64,000 nt of DNA, from positions 1 to 64,000 of the forward strand of contig NZ_LMXN01000021.1 in NCBI RefSeq assembly GCF_001442615.1. Direction: 5' to 3'. How positions within the stretch are numbered: position 1 is the first letter of the stretch; each line of letters begins with the position of its first letter. The stretch comes from Algoriphagus resistens. GTDB lineage: Bacteria; Bacteroidota; Bacteroidia; Cytophagales; Cyclobacteriaceae. Positions 44,081 to 52,542 of this stretch are shown here, in pieces. The notes beneath the pieces are model-generated. The model was not told the DNA's origin, did not search any database, and saw nothing but the letters and a program-made list of their open reading frames with translations. Position numbers and translations under genes: made by a program.

Positions 44081-44651
44081 TAAAGTAAACCACTAAAATC
44101 ACAGCGTCTGCATTGGATTTGTTTTGTGGAACATGCGGCATATTCCCATCGAAAAACAGGGAATCCCCTTCATTGAGTTCAAAAGTCATTTCCCCCAATT
44201 CATATTCGATTTTCCCTTTCAGAAGATAGATGTATTCAAATCCTGCAGTGGATACTGCGCTTCTGGAAGCTTTGTTTTTAAGGGTAAGCAGAGAGATTTC
44301 CATTGATGATTTTTCCAGGGGGTAGTTTAGGATCAGTTCGTATTCATATCCAACAGATTCCTCTTCCTTATTTACAGGAGTATAGTCACTTCTCTTACGG
44401 AGTATATATCCTTTGAATTCATTGTCACTCTTCAGGTCACTGAAAAAATCCGAGAGGTTCAGATTTAATGTCTGGATCAGCTGAATCAAAGAAGGGAGTG
44501 TAGGGATTACTCGTCCGTTCTCAATTTTTGAGATCATTGCTATACTCATTCCTGATTTTTCAGCCAGCTCCCCGAGCTTCCACCCATTTTCTTTGCGTAT
44601 TGCCTTGAGCTTATTGCCGATCTGGATGGTCAAATAATCTGAATTTGTCAT
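44067..44651 (-). CDS. XRE family regulator with C-terminal cupin domain (second copy)
   Basis: A 194-residue paralogue of the regulator at 35992-36570. It has a helix-turn-helix (about 10-68: Leu-Gly-Glu-Leu-Ala-Glu-Lys-Ser-Gly-Met-Ser-Ile-Ala-Met-Ile-Ser-Lys-Ile-Glu-Asn) and a cupin domain (about 112-190: Tyr-Leu-Leu-Lys-Gly, Glu-Gly-Asp-Ser-Leu-Phe-Phe-Asp, Pro-His-Val-Pro). It marks the right border of the phosphonate block and overlaps the DUF5690 stop by 14 nt. It probably controls the divergent dehydrogenase and DUF5690 promoters. The ligand is unknown. Confidence 0.88.
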   Translation of the reverse strand: MTNSDYLTIQIGNKLKAIRKENGWKLGELAEKSGMSIAMISKIENGRVIPTLPSLIQLIQTLNLNLSDFFSDLKSDNEFKGYILRKRSDYTPVNKEEESVGYEYELILNYPLEKSSMEISLLTLKNKASRSAVSTAGFEYIYLLKGKIEYELGEMTFELNEGDSLFFDGNMPHVPQNKSNADAVILVVYFITMN

Positions 44652-45060
44652 GATTTTATTATTTGATTCGAAAATAGGAATTTATTTATGGGCCAAGTAG
44701 CACAATTTATAATTGTTTGTCCACATCGATGGGCTTTAGCATTGCCAAATAAGACCGCCTAAAGCTGATTTAGGATTAGAGTAGGCTTGATATATGAAGC
44801 GTTATAGTAGCAATAAGTCAGGGTTAAAACGAGCTGGATACCATGGCTGAAATAGTTAATTCATGATTAAATCCTTAGGTAGGTCTATTTAAAGAGGGTA
44901 TCGAGATGAATTCACTTCTTTTCGGATCAATAGAGCTGATTTTAGGAAGGTCTGCTTGAATTCTGCGAGTTTTTTCTGTGGAGGCCCTCAAAGCATTAAC
45001 TGCTAGTCAGAAGAAAAGTCTAAACCTGGAATTTCTTCCAGTTTTGATTTTCATAAGTAG
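44652..45060. other. intergenic region, no gene seen
   Basis: About 400 bases upstream of the second XRE-cupin gene. TTTATTTATG at 44681-44690 shares nine bases with the arm of the phnZ-side inverted repeat, which may or may not be meaningful. No coding frame was recognised. Confidence 0.35.
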
Positions 45061-45342
45061 CAATTTGCCCAGCACCTGTTACGAAAGGAAAAACGACTCA
45101 AAGGGACTGCACTTTCCTTTGCCCGCTACCTAATCAGGACGCAAATCTGGTGGGTTGTACTTTTTTACCTTGGGCTTTTAGTGACTTTTGCGATGAATTT
45201 CTTCCTCCTCAACTACAGCAGTGGCGTAATCTTCATCAATTATTTTTGGATTATTTTTGTGACTTACCTCTTCAATCTTATTATTGTTTCAGGCAATTTT
45301 TTTCGCATTAAGGCTGTCGTCGGCTTCAAAACAGCAATTTGA
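45061..45342 (+). pseudogene. start-less two-helix membrane protein remnant
   Basis: A 93-codon open frame directly after a TAG and without an early ATG. It encodes a basic segment, then two strong hydrophobic helices (roughly residues 33-51 and 58-78), and ends with a TGA at 45340-45342. The amino-acid pattern is that of a real inner-membrane protein, but the N-terminus is missing. It looks like the tail of a gene whose 5' part was deleted. I do not recognise the family. Confidence 0.35.
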
Positions 45343-45418
45343 CGTCCAAATGACGCGCGAATGTCACAAAGACATTGGAGGTTGACCCGCTATTTTTGTG
45401 GACTTAACCCTCACAAGT

Positions 45419-46384
45419 ATGCGCAATTTTCTATCCCAAATTTTGCTGACGCTCTTAGGTAGTATGGTCTCAGCTTTGGCCCTTGGCCAACAAGTGCCTA
45501 CGCTTCCTGAAAACCGGCTTGTATTCGATCCCATGGATAAAACCCTCAACTTCCGGTGGCTTGGAGATACCCTGGAGACCCGGTTTGAACCACATGCCGC
45601 CATGTTGCTTCCTGTCGAACTGGAACACTGCCCAAAAGTACTCTATATGCAGTTCGATCTTGGTGCTCCCAATTCCATCCTTTACAGTGACATGATTCGT
45701 CAGGTCAGGGAGGAGTATCCAAAGGCAATTAGCTTTGGGGATACTGTGGCACTTACCAATTTCCATTTTCAACATGACCGAATGGATGTTCTTGCAAAGG
45801 AAATCAAACTGACAGCACATGGTCAATCGCAAATCAAGTGGAAAGATGATACAAGTATTGAGATCATCGGCACGGTCGGTGCAGACCTCATTGAGGGCCA
45901 TGTTGCCGTAATAGATTACCCTGAAGGTAAGCTCTCTCTCGGAAATGAAATTCCGCCCTGTCTGAGGCCAAAGCTCAAGCTGACCGACATGATGTTCGAG
46001 GGGCGGAGGGTCCTGCTTCCTGCACAACTGGGAGGGGAGACGCTGCTGGTTTTTTTTGACACAGGCTCCAGTGCCTATGAGCTGCTGACAGACCGCGAGA
46101 CCGCAGAAACCTTTTCTTCCGATACCCTACCCGAGAGAAATGAGGTCTTATCCTGGGATCGTCGGCTTATTGCCAACACCCTGCGGACTTCGCGCAGCAT
46201 TGAATTTGCCGGTCAGGCTATTCCCTTAATGCACGTCACCTATATGGAGGGGGTGAGCGAAGCACAGGTTGCACTGATGAAGCGTATCGGCATAGACGGA
46301 ATGACCGGCAATAAGCTTTTTATCTACAGTATTCTGGTTCTGGATACCCGGAACAGGAAATTTGGAGTGGTCCGGGGAGAATAA
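45419..46384 (+). CDS. retropepsin-like aspartic protease domain protein, exported
   Basis: A protein of about 321 residues with a signal peptide (about 1-23). Two aspartate motifs like those of clan AA proteases are present: Met-Gln-Phe-Asp-Leu-Gly-Ala at about 80-86 and Phe-Phe-Asp-Thr-Gly-Ser-Ser at about 211-217. Each is followed by hydrophobic strands, and a Gly-Ile-Asp-Gly-Met-Thr-Gly-Asn near the end resembles the Ile-Ile-Gly/Asp-Gly core. A duplicated, pepsin-like layout within one chain is therefore likely. GTG 45398 also opens the frame; ATG 45419 is used. Substrate and role are unknown, and catalysis is unproven because the first motif is Asp-Leu-Gly and not Asp-Thr-Gly. Confidence 0.65.
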   Translation: MRNFLSQILLTLLGSMVSALALGQQVPTLPENRLVFDPMDKTLNFRWLGDTLETRFEPHAAMLLPVELEHCPKVLYMQFDLGAPNSILYSDMIRQVREEYPKAISFGDTVALTNFHFQHDRMDVLAKEIKLTAHGQSQIKWKDDTSIEIIGTVGADLIEGHVAVIDYPEGKLSLGNEIPPCLRPKLKLTDMMFEGRRVLLPAQLGGETLLVFFDTGSSAYELLTDRETAETFSSDTLPERNEVLSWDRRLIANTLRTSRSIEFAGQAIPLMHVTYMEGVSEAQVALMKRIGIDGMTGNKLFIYSILVLDTRNRKFGVVRGE

Positions 46385-46416
46385 GAATTGGGAAGAGAGA
46401 TGAAAAGAAAGTTGTG

Positions 46417-47988
46417 TCATCGCTGTGGATTAAACACCCTGATCAGCTTGCCGTCCTCCTCGTCAGATAGTAAATAGAGTCGACCTGTTGGTGAAACAAT
46501 TGCTTTTCTTAGCCTCACCCGGTTATTGACGAAGAGTTCTTCAGCACTTATGATTTGATCACCATCGATCACCATTCGCCACAAACTGCCCTTGCTCAAT
46601 CCGGGTACAATCAGATTACCTTTCCATTGTGGAAACTCAGGCCCGGAGTAAAAGGTCAAGCCTGTCGGTGCTACCGTCTGATCCCATGAATATAGGGGGG
46701 CTGTGAAAGTCGCTCCTGAAATATTCAAGGGCTGATAATCTGTCCGGTATTTACCTGTGGTAACATTCGGCCAACCGTAATTTGCGCCTGGTTTCAGAAT
46801 ATTCAACTCATCTCCTAGAGTTGTGCCGTGTTCACTAAACCAAATGTCGCCTGTTTCCGGATGTAGGGCCATGCCCTGAGAAGCACGGATGCCAATGGCA
46901 TATAGCCCTTTCACCGCACCTGGCCCAAAATTCGGATTGTCTTCTGGAATACTGCCATCAGGGTTAATTCTGATTACTTTTCCACGCTTGTCCTTTATGT
47001 CTTGCGCAACAGGAACTTCAGGGTTCATATATTCAAAAAAATTGCGCTCACCTATTGTCACATACAGTTTGCCGTCATTGCCGAAGATCATACCACCCCC
47101 GTAGTGATAGAGCCCATGGGCATACGGCTCCGCTACGAAGAGTGTCTCCACTTCTTTCAGCTGGTTATCCATGAGCTTTCCACGGATAACCTTGGTAGTA
47201 CTGGCGCGGGCATTGTTCTCAGCAGCATAGGAAAGATATATGTACTTGTTTTGATCAAAGCAAGGATCAGGCAGGATCTGAAACCAACCTGCATTTGCAC
47301 TTAGCGTTTGCCCGTGCAGGCTGTTGGGAAAAATACCTCTTTCAAATTTTGCAGAATCGATGAAAACAGGCTTCGCAACATCGTTGGGTAAGCCTGAAAT
47401 TTCCTTACGTTCTTTAGTTTGCAGGTTAACCCGAAGAAGACTTCCGTCCTTTTCGGCAATAAGCACATCATTTTCTGAAAGAAAGGCCATACTCCATGGT
47501 CTGTTAAGGCCACTTAATACCACTTCTTTTGTTGGGTTTGGTGCGAGTTCTTCAGGGGTTTTGGGAATAGGTGTTGCCGAAGTGGCCTTTCCCACTATTT
47601 TCCACTGACCAAGAATCTTTTTAAGTAGAAGTAAATCATGATACCGATTTCCATAAGAGGGAATGTCTATTTCCAATTTGGCGTAGGCTACGTCTTTCAC
47701 AATTTCAATACTCATGATCTTTGAAGGCCGATTGTTCGGTGTGCCCGGCGTTTTATTCCCATATAGTAAAGCGTAATCTTCGGAGGTCATATAATAGGCC
47801 GAATCCGAACCATTATAAAGAAACATTCTAGTGCCTGGGTGAAAAACCTGGGCTATTGAATCCGGATAGTTATATTGGGTACCGACAATAAATTGGTTGA
47901 GTGTTTTTGTGATCTGTTCATGATCGGTCTGGGCAAAACAGGGACTGATACTGCTTATTAAAAGAAATAGAAATACGTTAATTTTCAT
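46417..47988 (-). CDS. exported NTF2-like/PQQ-dependent sugar dehydrogenase fusion
   Basis: A 523-residue protein with a signal peptide (1-19), an NTF2-like lumazine-binding-type domain (about 22-135: Ile-Thr-Lys-Thr-Leu-Asn-Gln-Phe-Ile and Val-Phe-His-Pro) and a six-bladed soluble aldose dehydrogenase propeller (about 150-520). The propeller has Gly-Leu-Asn-Arg-Pro-Trp-Ser-Met-Ala-Phe, His-Tyr-Gly-Gly-Gly-Met-Ile-Phe-Gly-Asp-type and Gly-Asp-Glu-Leu-Asn blade motifs, as in E. coli YliI. It would oxidise aldoses in the periplasm with PQQ. The N-terminal fusion is unusual. No PQQ biosynthesis genes are in the window. Confidence 0.8.
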   Translation of the reverse strand: MKINVFLFLLISSISPCFAQTDHEQITKTLNQFIVGTQYNYPDSIAQVFHPGTRMFLYNGSDSAYYMTSEDYALLYGNKTPGTPNNRPSKIMSIEIVKDVAYAKLEIDIPSYGNRYHDLLLLKKILGQWKIVGKATSATPIPKTPEELAPNPTKEVVLSGLNRPWSMAFLSENDVLIAEKDGSLLRVNLQTKERKEISGLPNDVAKPVFIDSAKFERGIFPNSLHGQTLSANAGWFQILPDPCFDQNKYIYLSYAAENNARASTTKVIRGKLMDNQLKEVETLFVAEPYAHGLYHYGGGMIFGNDGKLYVTIGERNFFEYMNPEVPVAQDIKDKRGKVIRINPDGSIPEDNPNFGPGAVKGLYAIGIRASQGMALHPETGDIWFSEHGTTLGDELNILKPGANYGWPNVTTGKYRTDYQPLNISGATFTAPLYSWDQTVAPTGLTFYSGPEFPQWKGNLIVPGLSKGSLWRMVIDGDQIISAEELFVNNRVRLRKAIVSPTGRLYLLSDEEDGKLIRVFNPQR

Positions 47989-48055
47989 TGGATGAATTTA
48001 TTTGTTCATCCAAGGTTACGGGTTGGGAGCTTAAAAAATCGGTTTGGACGGGGAG

Positions 48056-48087
48056 AATAACTCCAGAATGATCATTCCGGAGTTATT
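48056..48087. terminator. 32-bp palindrome, probable terminator of the AraC-type gene
   Basis: A near-perfect 32-bp palindrome (one mismatch) with arms AATAACTCC/GGAGTTATT and a central GAATGATCATTC. It lies just past the stop of the minus-strand AraC-type gene and before the PQQ dehydrogenase gene. The flanking A/T-rich ends would let it work as an intrinsic terminator, possibly in both directions. Confidence 0.55.
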
Positions 48088-48093
48088 TGTATG

Positions 48094-49113
48094 TCATACC
48101 GGCACCTGATGGGACTTTCTGTACGCTGAGGGGGTGGAATTTGTGATTTTTTTAAATGCATCAAAGAAAGATGACTTCGAATTAAAACCTGCTTCAAACC
48201 CGATGCCCTCCAACGAAAGTTCATTTCTGGTCTGGATCAGCAGCTTTGCTTCCTTTACCCGAAACTCGTTGACATAGTGGGCAAAGCCATACTTGTACTC
48301 TTCATTCAGAAGCTTAGAAAGGCTGTGTTTAGAAAGCCCGGCCATGGTAGCCAGATCATCCAGTTTGATTTTCTGATTTACATATGGTTTTTGGGCATCC
48401 ATTAGGAGATTAAGCTCATTCAACTTTATGGAAGCATCCTTGATAGGTTGATCCACAGATTTAGGCGTGAAAAATTTGCTGGAGAGTAGCATTCTTCCAA
48501 GGATAAAATACAAGGTAAAGGAAAAAATGAGGGATCCCCAAAGATAAGTAAACAGCCCGTATAGCGCCATTTGATAGGTTAAATTAATAAAGAGCAGCGC
48601 AAGTGTGAGTAGGGCCAAATATTGCTGAGACCTGCTCATGGTGGATGGTTTAAGTAGTGCAGCCCCAAGCATTTTAGCCACATAATACAAACCTAGCAAA
48701 GTGAATACTGCCCAGACGGTATAAATTGCATAAACGAGATAACCATTCCATATAGCAGGGCTTGTCCGGTAAGGATAGACTAAACCCAGGATTAAAACGG
48801 AGAGAAAAAGTACGGAGAGTAGTGCAATATCCTCCTTTTGCATTTTCCGGTACTGACTATAGGTAGCTTTGGTATACAGATAAAAGAATGGCCCTATAAA
48901 GGCACAGGCAGAAAGCCCGACCTGAAGGATGAGCAGGTCAACGTTAGCTTCAAAATAATAGAAAACAGATTTACCGATCCGTATGCTCAATGCCAACAAT
49001 AGACCGCCCAGATAGGTATTCGCTACTTTATTCCGGTTGCGAAAAAGCAGGAAAACACCTATCAATAATCCGTTGATTACGCCCAAACTGGAGAGTAGAT
49101 AAAGTACTGACAT
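48094..49113 (-). CDS. membrane-bound AraC family regulator
   Basis: A 339-residue protein with about seven hydrophobic helices (residues 5-210) followed by a cytoplasmic AraC helix-turn-helix domain (about 235-336). The latter has Lys-Leu-Asp-Asp-Leu-Ala-Thr-Met-Ala-Gly-Leu-Ser-Lys-His-Ser-Leu-Ser, then Gly-Phe-Asn-Ser-Lys-Ser-Ser-Phe-Phe-Asp-Ala-Phe-Lys-Lys and Thr-Pro-Ser-Ala-Tyr-Arg. It would sense a signal in or across the membrane and bind DNA directly. The target is unknown. It is followed by the PQQ dehydrogenase gene, with a terminator between them. Confidence 0.88.
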   Translation of the reverse strand: MSVLYLLSSLGVINGLLIGVFLLFRNRNKVANTYLGGLLLALSIRIGKSVFYYFEANVDLLILQVGLSACAFIGPFFYLYTKATYSQYRKMQKEDIALLSVLFLSVLILGLVYPYRTSPAIWNGYLVYAIYTVWAVFTLLGLYYVAKMLGAALLKPSTMSRSQQYLALLTLALLFINLTYQMALYGLFTYLWGSLIFSFTLYFILGRMLLSSKFFTPKSVDQPIKDASIKLNELNLLMDAQKPYVNQKIKLDDLATMAGLSKHSLSKLLNEEYKYGFAHYVNEFRVKEAKLLIQTRNELSLEGIGFEAGFNSKSSFFDAFKKITNSTPSAYRKSHQVPV

Positions 49114-49131
49114 CTTGAGGTTTTTCAGTGA

Positions 49132-49338
49132 GGGGATAAAGATAGAAAAAAGACGTTATCAGGCGTTAAGAAACAGCCCGGTGATCCAGAGGCTGGCTTT
49201 GTAGGGCTGAGAGTGGAATGTAAGATCGACAACGCGAACTTTTATAGCGCCCTTCCCTGCTTAAATCCGGCACCCATCAAACCTCTTTTTGGTATTGGGT
49301 TCAACATGAAAATGCTAAATGTGCATGCTTTTCTTTAG
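49132..49338 (+). pseudogene. possible tail of an outer-membrane barrel gene
   Basis: An open frame of about 68 codons without a start. Its last third reads like the final strands of a Bacteroidota outer-membrane barrel (Pro-Ile-Lys-Pro-Leu-Phe-Gly-Ile-Gly-Phe-Asn-Met-Lys, then Val-His-Ala-Phe-Leu and stop). No upstream barrel sequence remains. The call rests on pattern only and is weak. Confidence 0.25.
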
Positions 49339-49491
49339 TAGGGGCTGAAGTAATTTAGTAACTTATCCTCAGCAGAATTTCGGCTACCTTATGGGCAAGG
49401 TCAATACATATGTAATAAGGTAGTGAGCCTACTGTAAGCACAAGCCTTAGATATAACCCAACGGTTACATCCAATAATTTCGAAAAGGCAT

Positions 49492-50364
49492 ATGGACAGA
49501 CAGCTGTATAATAAAACCATAAAAGTAAACGGGGTAAATATTTTCTACAGGGAAGCAGGTAACAGCCAAAATCAGACTATCCTTTTGTTGCATGGGTTTC
49601 CGACGTCTTCATTAATGTTCAAAAATCTGATGATTGGACTCGCTGACAGGTTTCATTTAGTCGCACCGGATTATCCAGGATTTGGATTCAGTGATTTCCC
49701 TATAATGAAAGAGTTTGAGTATTCCTTTGAAAACATTGCTACCTATATTGACAAATTCACAAAAGCAATTAAAATAAGATCATTTGCCGTTTACCTTCAC
49801 GATTACGGAAGCTACATCGGTATGCGGATATGTTTGAAAAACCCGGATAAAATTGACGCAATAATTGTCCAAAATGGCAATAACTATTTTGAAGGTCACG
49901 GACCAAATTGGGACCAAACCAAAGATTATTGGAAAAACCCTACCAAAGAAAAGAAGAAAAAGGTGTATGCCTTTTTAAATAAAGAAGGAACAAAAGAACA
50001 GTACTTTGCGGGGGTACCTAAAAAACTCCACCAAAATATAAGCCCTGAAAGTTGGATAATTGATTGGGAGAGATTGAGCAGGCCACGGAACCTGAACATG
50101 CAATTCAGGCTAAACTGTACATACCCGACAAACTTTGACTTGTTTCCTGTATTTCAGGATTATTTGCGGAAATACCAACCCCCTACACTTGTTATTTGGG
50201 GCAAATATGATGTCTACTTTGACGTGGCAGAAGCAGCTTGCTACAAAAGGGATTTGGCAAAAGTTGAAACACACATTTTAGAAGGTGGGCATATGGCATT
50301 GGAAACAAATTTTGAGGAGGTATTAAACCTTATTGGAAACTTCCTGATAAAAAAACAAAGCTAA
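49492..50364 (+). CDS. alpha/beta hydrolase (epoxide hydrolase/haloalkane dehalogenase type)
   Basis: A 290-residue hydrolase. The oxyanion segment is Leu-Leu-His-Gly-Phe-Pro-Thr-Ser-Ser (32-40), and the nucleophile is Asp104 in Leu-His-Asp-Tyr-Gly-Ser-Tyr-Ile-Gly. A later acid lies in Trp-Gly-Lys-Tyr-Asp, and the base is His in Glu-Gly-Gly-His-Met-Ala-Leu-Glu. An aspartate nucleophile points to epoxide hydrolase or dehalogenase chemistry instead of ester hydrolysis. The substrate is unknown, and the gene is monocistronic. Confidence 0.87.
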   Translation: MDRQLYNKTIKVNGVNIFYREAGNSQNQTILLLHGFPTSSLMFKNLMIGLADRFHLVAPDYPGFGFSDFPIMKEFEYSFENIATYIDKFTKAIKIRSFAVYLHDYGSYIGMRICLKNPDKIDAIIVQNGNNYFEGHGPNWDQTKDYWKNPTKEKKKKVYAFLNKEGTKEQYFAGVPKKLHQNISPESWIIDWERLSRPRNLNMQFRLNCTYPTNFDLFPVFQDYLRKYQPPTLVIWGKYDVYFDVAEAACYKRDLAKVETHILEGGHMALETNFEEVLNLIGNFLIKKQS

Positions 50365-50638
50365 TTTAAGGGAATTGGCTACGCACAAACACAAATTGGC
50401 AATAAAGTGGGCGGTGTGCCTTTATTCGGATATTTGGGCAGGTTTGAACTATAAAACGACAAGTAGGATTTAAGCAACATGGGGAGGTGATTACACCAGT
50501 ATAACGAGTCCGGGATAAGCAAAGGAAAATAACCTACCGGCATCACTCCCGGTAAAGGATATATAATTTTTTTTTATTAAAAGCAGCTATTGCGAGAATC
50601 CGTTTTTTAAACCTTATTTGACAAACTATGCGAAAAAT

Positions 50639-51172
50639 ATGGATGAGAAAACTCCTGTTCCCAAGAGAAAAGTCAATGTCAGTCTGCTTATTGGCATAGC
50701 TGCTATCTTTTTAAGTGCGTCCGCCTTACTTGTTTCCATCATCCAGACTACTATTCTAAAAGAGCAACAGCAGGCCTCGGTATGGCCTTATATTCAGGCT
50801 ACATTCATGTTTACTAAGGGCTATTATAGTTTTGGTATCGAAAACAAAGGTGTGGGGCCCGCTATAATCAAGGACCTTGAGTATGCTTATATAGGGACAA
50901 ATTATGATAACACCAAAAAGATGTATGCTGCCTTATTCGGTGAAAGTTACTCTGGGGTAGGGTTCACCGAGACAAACAAGAACTATGTTATAAAATCCGG
51001 GGAGGGTATAGAAATGCTTTCAGTCAACCTGCCCGATTCTTTGATTAATGGTATTATTACCCTCTGGGAAAGTGATGCAGTAAACCTGATAATCACCTAT
51101 TCAGATGTTTATGGGAATTGCTGGAAGCTCGATAATGGAGTCACGACCCGGCTTTCTTCCTGTCCTGATTAA
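50639..51172 (+). CDS. hypothetical single-pass membrane protein
   Basis: About 177 residues with a basic N-terminus (Lys-Arg-Lys), one transmembrane helix at about 16-38, and a periplasmic beta-rich part starting Gln-Gln-Gln-Ala-Ser-Val-Trp-Pro-Tyr. The Ala-Ser-Val-Trp-Pro-Tyr and Glu-Asn-Lys-Gly-Val-Gly-Pro-Ala-Ile-Ile-Lys stretches recur in small uncharacterised Bacteroidota proteins. TTG 50618 would add 7 residues; ATG 50639 is used. The amidohydrolase gene starts 30 nt downstream and may be co-transcribed. No function can be given. Confidence 0.65.
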   Translation: MDEKTPVPKRKVNVSLLIGIAAIFLSASALLVSIIQTTILKEQQQASVWPYIQATFMFTKGYYSFGIENKGVGPAIIKDLEYAYIGTNYDNTKKMYAALFGESYSGVGFTETNKNYVIKSGEGIEMLSVNLPDSLINGIITLWESDAVNLIITYSDVYGNCWKLDNGVTTRLSSCPD

Positions 51173-51202
51173 ATTGATCATTCCTAACTATATTTTATTA
51201 CT

Positions 51203-52486
51203 ATGTATAAAGCAATTCTCAACACAGTCTTCTTTCTGTTTCTGACATGCGGTTTTGTCTTCTCCCAGAACTCTGATGTGTATATTTTGCTAAAAGCCGG
51301 GCATTTTTACAATTCAGAGAAAAATGCCTTTCTGGAAAATCAGGAGGTATTGATAAAGAACGATAAGGTGGTTAAAGTAGGGACCCAACTCACAATACCG
51401 CCAAACACGGAGGTACTTGACTTTGGAAATGCCACCATTGTTCCCGGCCTGATTGATGCACATTCCCATATTTTAATGGAGCAAAAAGTCGATGAACCGC
51501 TCGCTGTGGATGCCATGATGGTCTCCTCAGAAGCCCGGGTATTGCGTGCGGTCAAATTTGCCAAGAGCTATTTGGAATCGGGTTTTACCACCATTAGAGA
51601 TTTGGGAAATTCAGGGCAGTACCTGGATCTAGAGGTTCGGAAAGCTATTAAAAATGGCTATATAACCGGACCCCGTATGTTGGCATCAGGTCCGATTATC
51701 GGTTCAATGGATGGGCAGATCGATGGTATACCCCTGGCTGATTTCGACAGAATTTCTAGACAGGAATACAGCATGGTAAGTGGGGTAGAGGAAGCCAGAA
51801 AAGCGGTAAGGGAACATATCGCAAGGGGAGTGGACGTCATCAAGATTCTTGCTGTAGGGAACAGGCTTGTACTAAGTCTGGATGAGATGAAGGCGATAGT
51901 GGAAACCGCCCATAGCGAACGTATTCCCGTCACAGCACATTGCGATCGGGACTGGGCTGCCCAAAATGCTATTGAAGCAGGAGTGGATGGAATAGAACAT
52001 GCGTATGGGTTTAAAAAAGCTACACTTGAGAAAATGGCCAGCAAAGGGATATATGTAGTACCTACTTATGGCTCAACGGAGACCATTAGAGCTTACTATG
52101 AACAACAAAAACTACCTTACACCGAAGATGATCTGGAAAATAATGCAGCCAGCTGGAAAAAATGGATCAGGGAGCTTAAAGAGGCAGGAGTAACCATTGT
52201 GGCCGGATCTGATGCGTATGTGAATCTGGAAATGGACAGGGGCGATTATGCAAAACAAACAATCTGGGGTTATGCAGATGCAGGGCTGTCACCTGAGGAC
52301 GTTCTGCAAACCGCCACTGTCAATGCTGCCATTGCTCTGGGAATGAAAGATCAGATCGGAGTGATCAGGGAAAACAGCTTGGCCGACATTGTTGTTTTCG
52401 AAGGGGATATGAAAGCTGATATAAAAAAATCACTTTATAATGTAAAGATGGTGATGAAAAACGGGGTAGTTGAATGGAGCAAGTGA
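51203..52486 (+). CDS. exported amidohydrolase (imidazolonepropionase-like/Xaa-Pro dipeptidase-like)
   Basis: A 427-residue metal-dependent hydrolase with a signal peptide (about 1-21). Metal-site motifs are Asp-Ala-His-Ser-His (about 87-91), the probable lysine ligand in Val-Ile-Lys-Ile-Leu, Thr-Ala-His-Cys-Asp, Ile-Glu-His-Ala-Tyr and Ala-Gly-Ser-Asp-Ala. This is the periplasmic amidohydrolase subgroup that includes Xaa-Pro or Xaa-Arg dipeptidases and some lactone or organophosphate hydrolases. The substrate is unknown. A clear terminator follows. Confidence 0.87.
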   Translation: MYKAILNTVFFLFLTCGFVFSQNSDVYILLKAGHFYNSEKNAFLENQEVLIKNDKVVKVGTQLTIPPNTEVLDFGNATIVPGLIDAHSHILMEQKVDEPLAVDAMMVSSEARVLRAVKFAKSYLESGFTTIRDLGNSGQYLDLEVRKAIKNGYITGPRMLASGPIIGSMDGQIDGIPLADFDRISRQEYSMVSGVEEARKAVREHIARGVDVIKILAVGNRLVLSLDEMKAIVETAHSERIPVTAHCDRDWAAQNAIEAGVDGIEHAYGFKKATLEKMASKGIYVVPTYGSTETIRAYYEQQKLPYTEDDLENNAASWKKWIRELKEAGVTIVAGSDAYVNLEMDRGDYAKQTIWGYADAGLSPEDVLQTATVNAAIALGMKDQIGVIRENSLADIVVFEGDMKADIKKSLYNVKMVMKNGVVEWSK

Positions 52487-52487
52487 A

Positions 52488-52514
52488 TTAGCCACCATGG
52501 CTAAGTAGTTTTTT
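52488..52514 (+). terminator. intrinsic terminator of the amidohydrolase gene
   Basis: TTAGCCA and TGGCTAA are perfect 7-bp arms around a 3-nt loop, followed 4 nt later by six T. It ends the plus-strand transcript before the convergent AraC gene. Confidence 0.8.
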
Positions 52515-52542
52515 GTGTTATGGCATCCTTCAGTCAGGCCAT

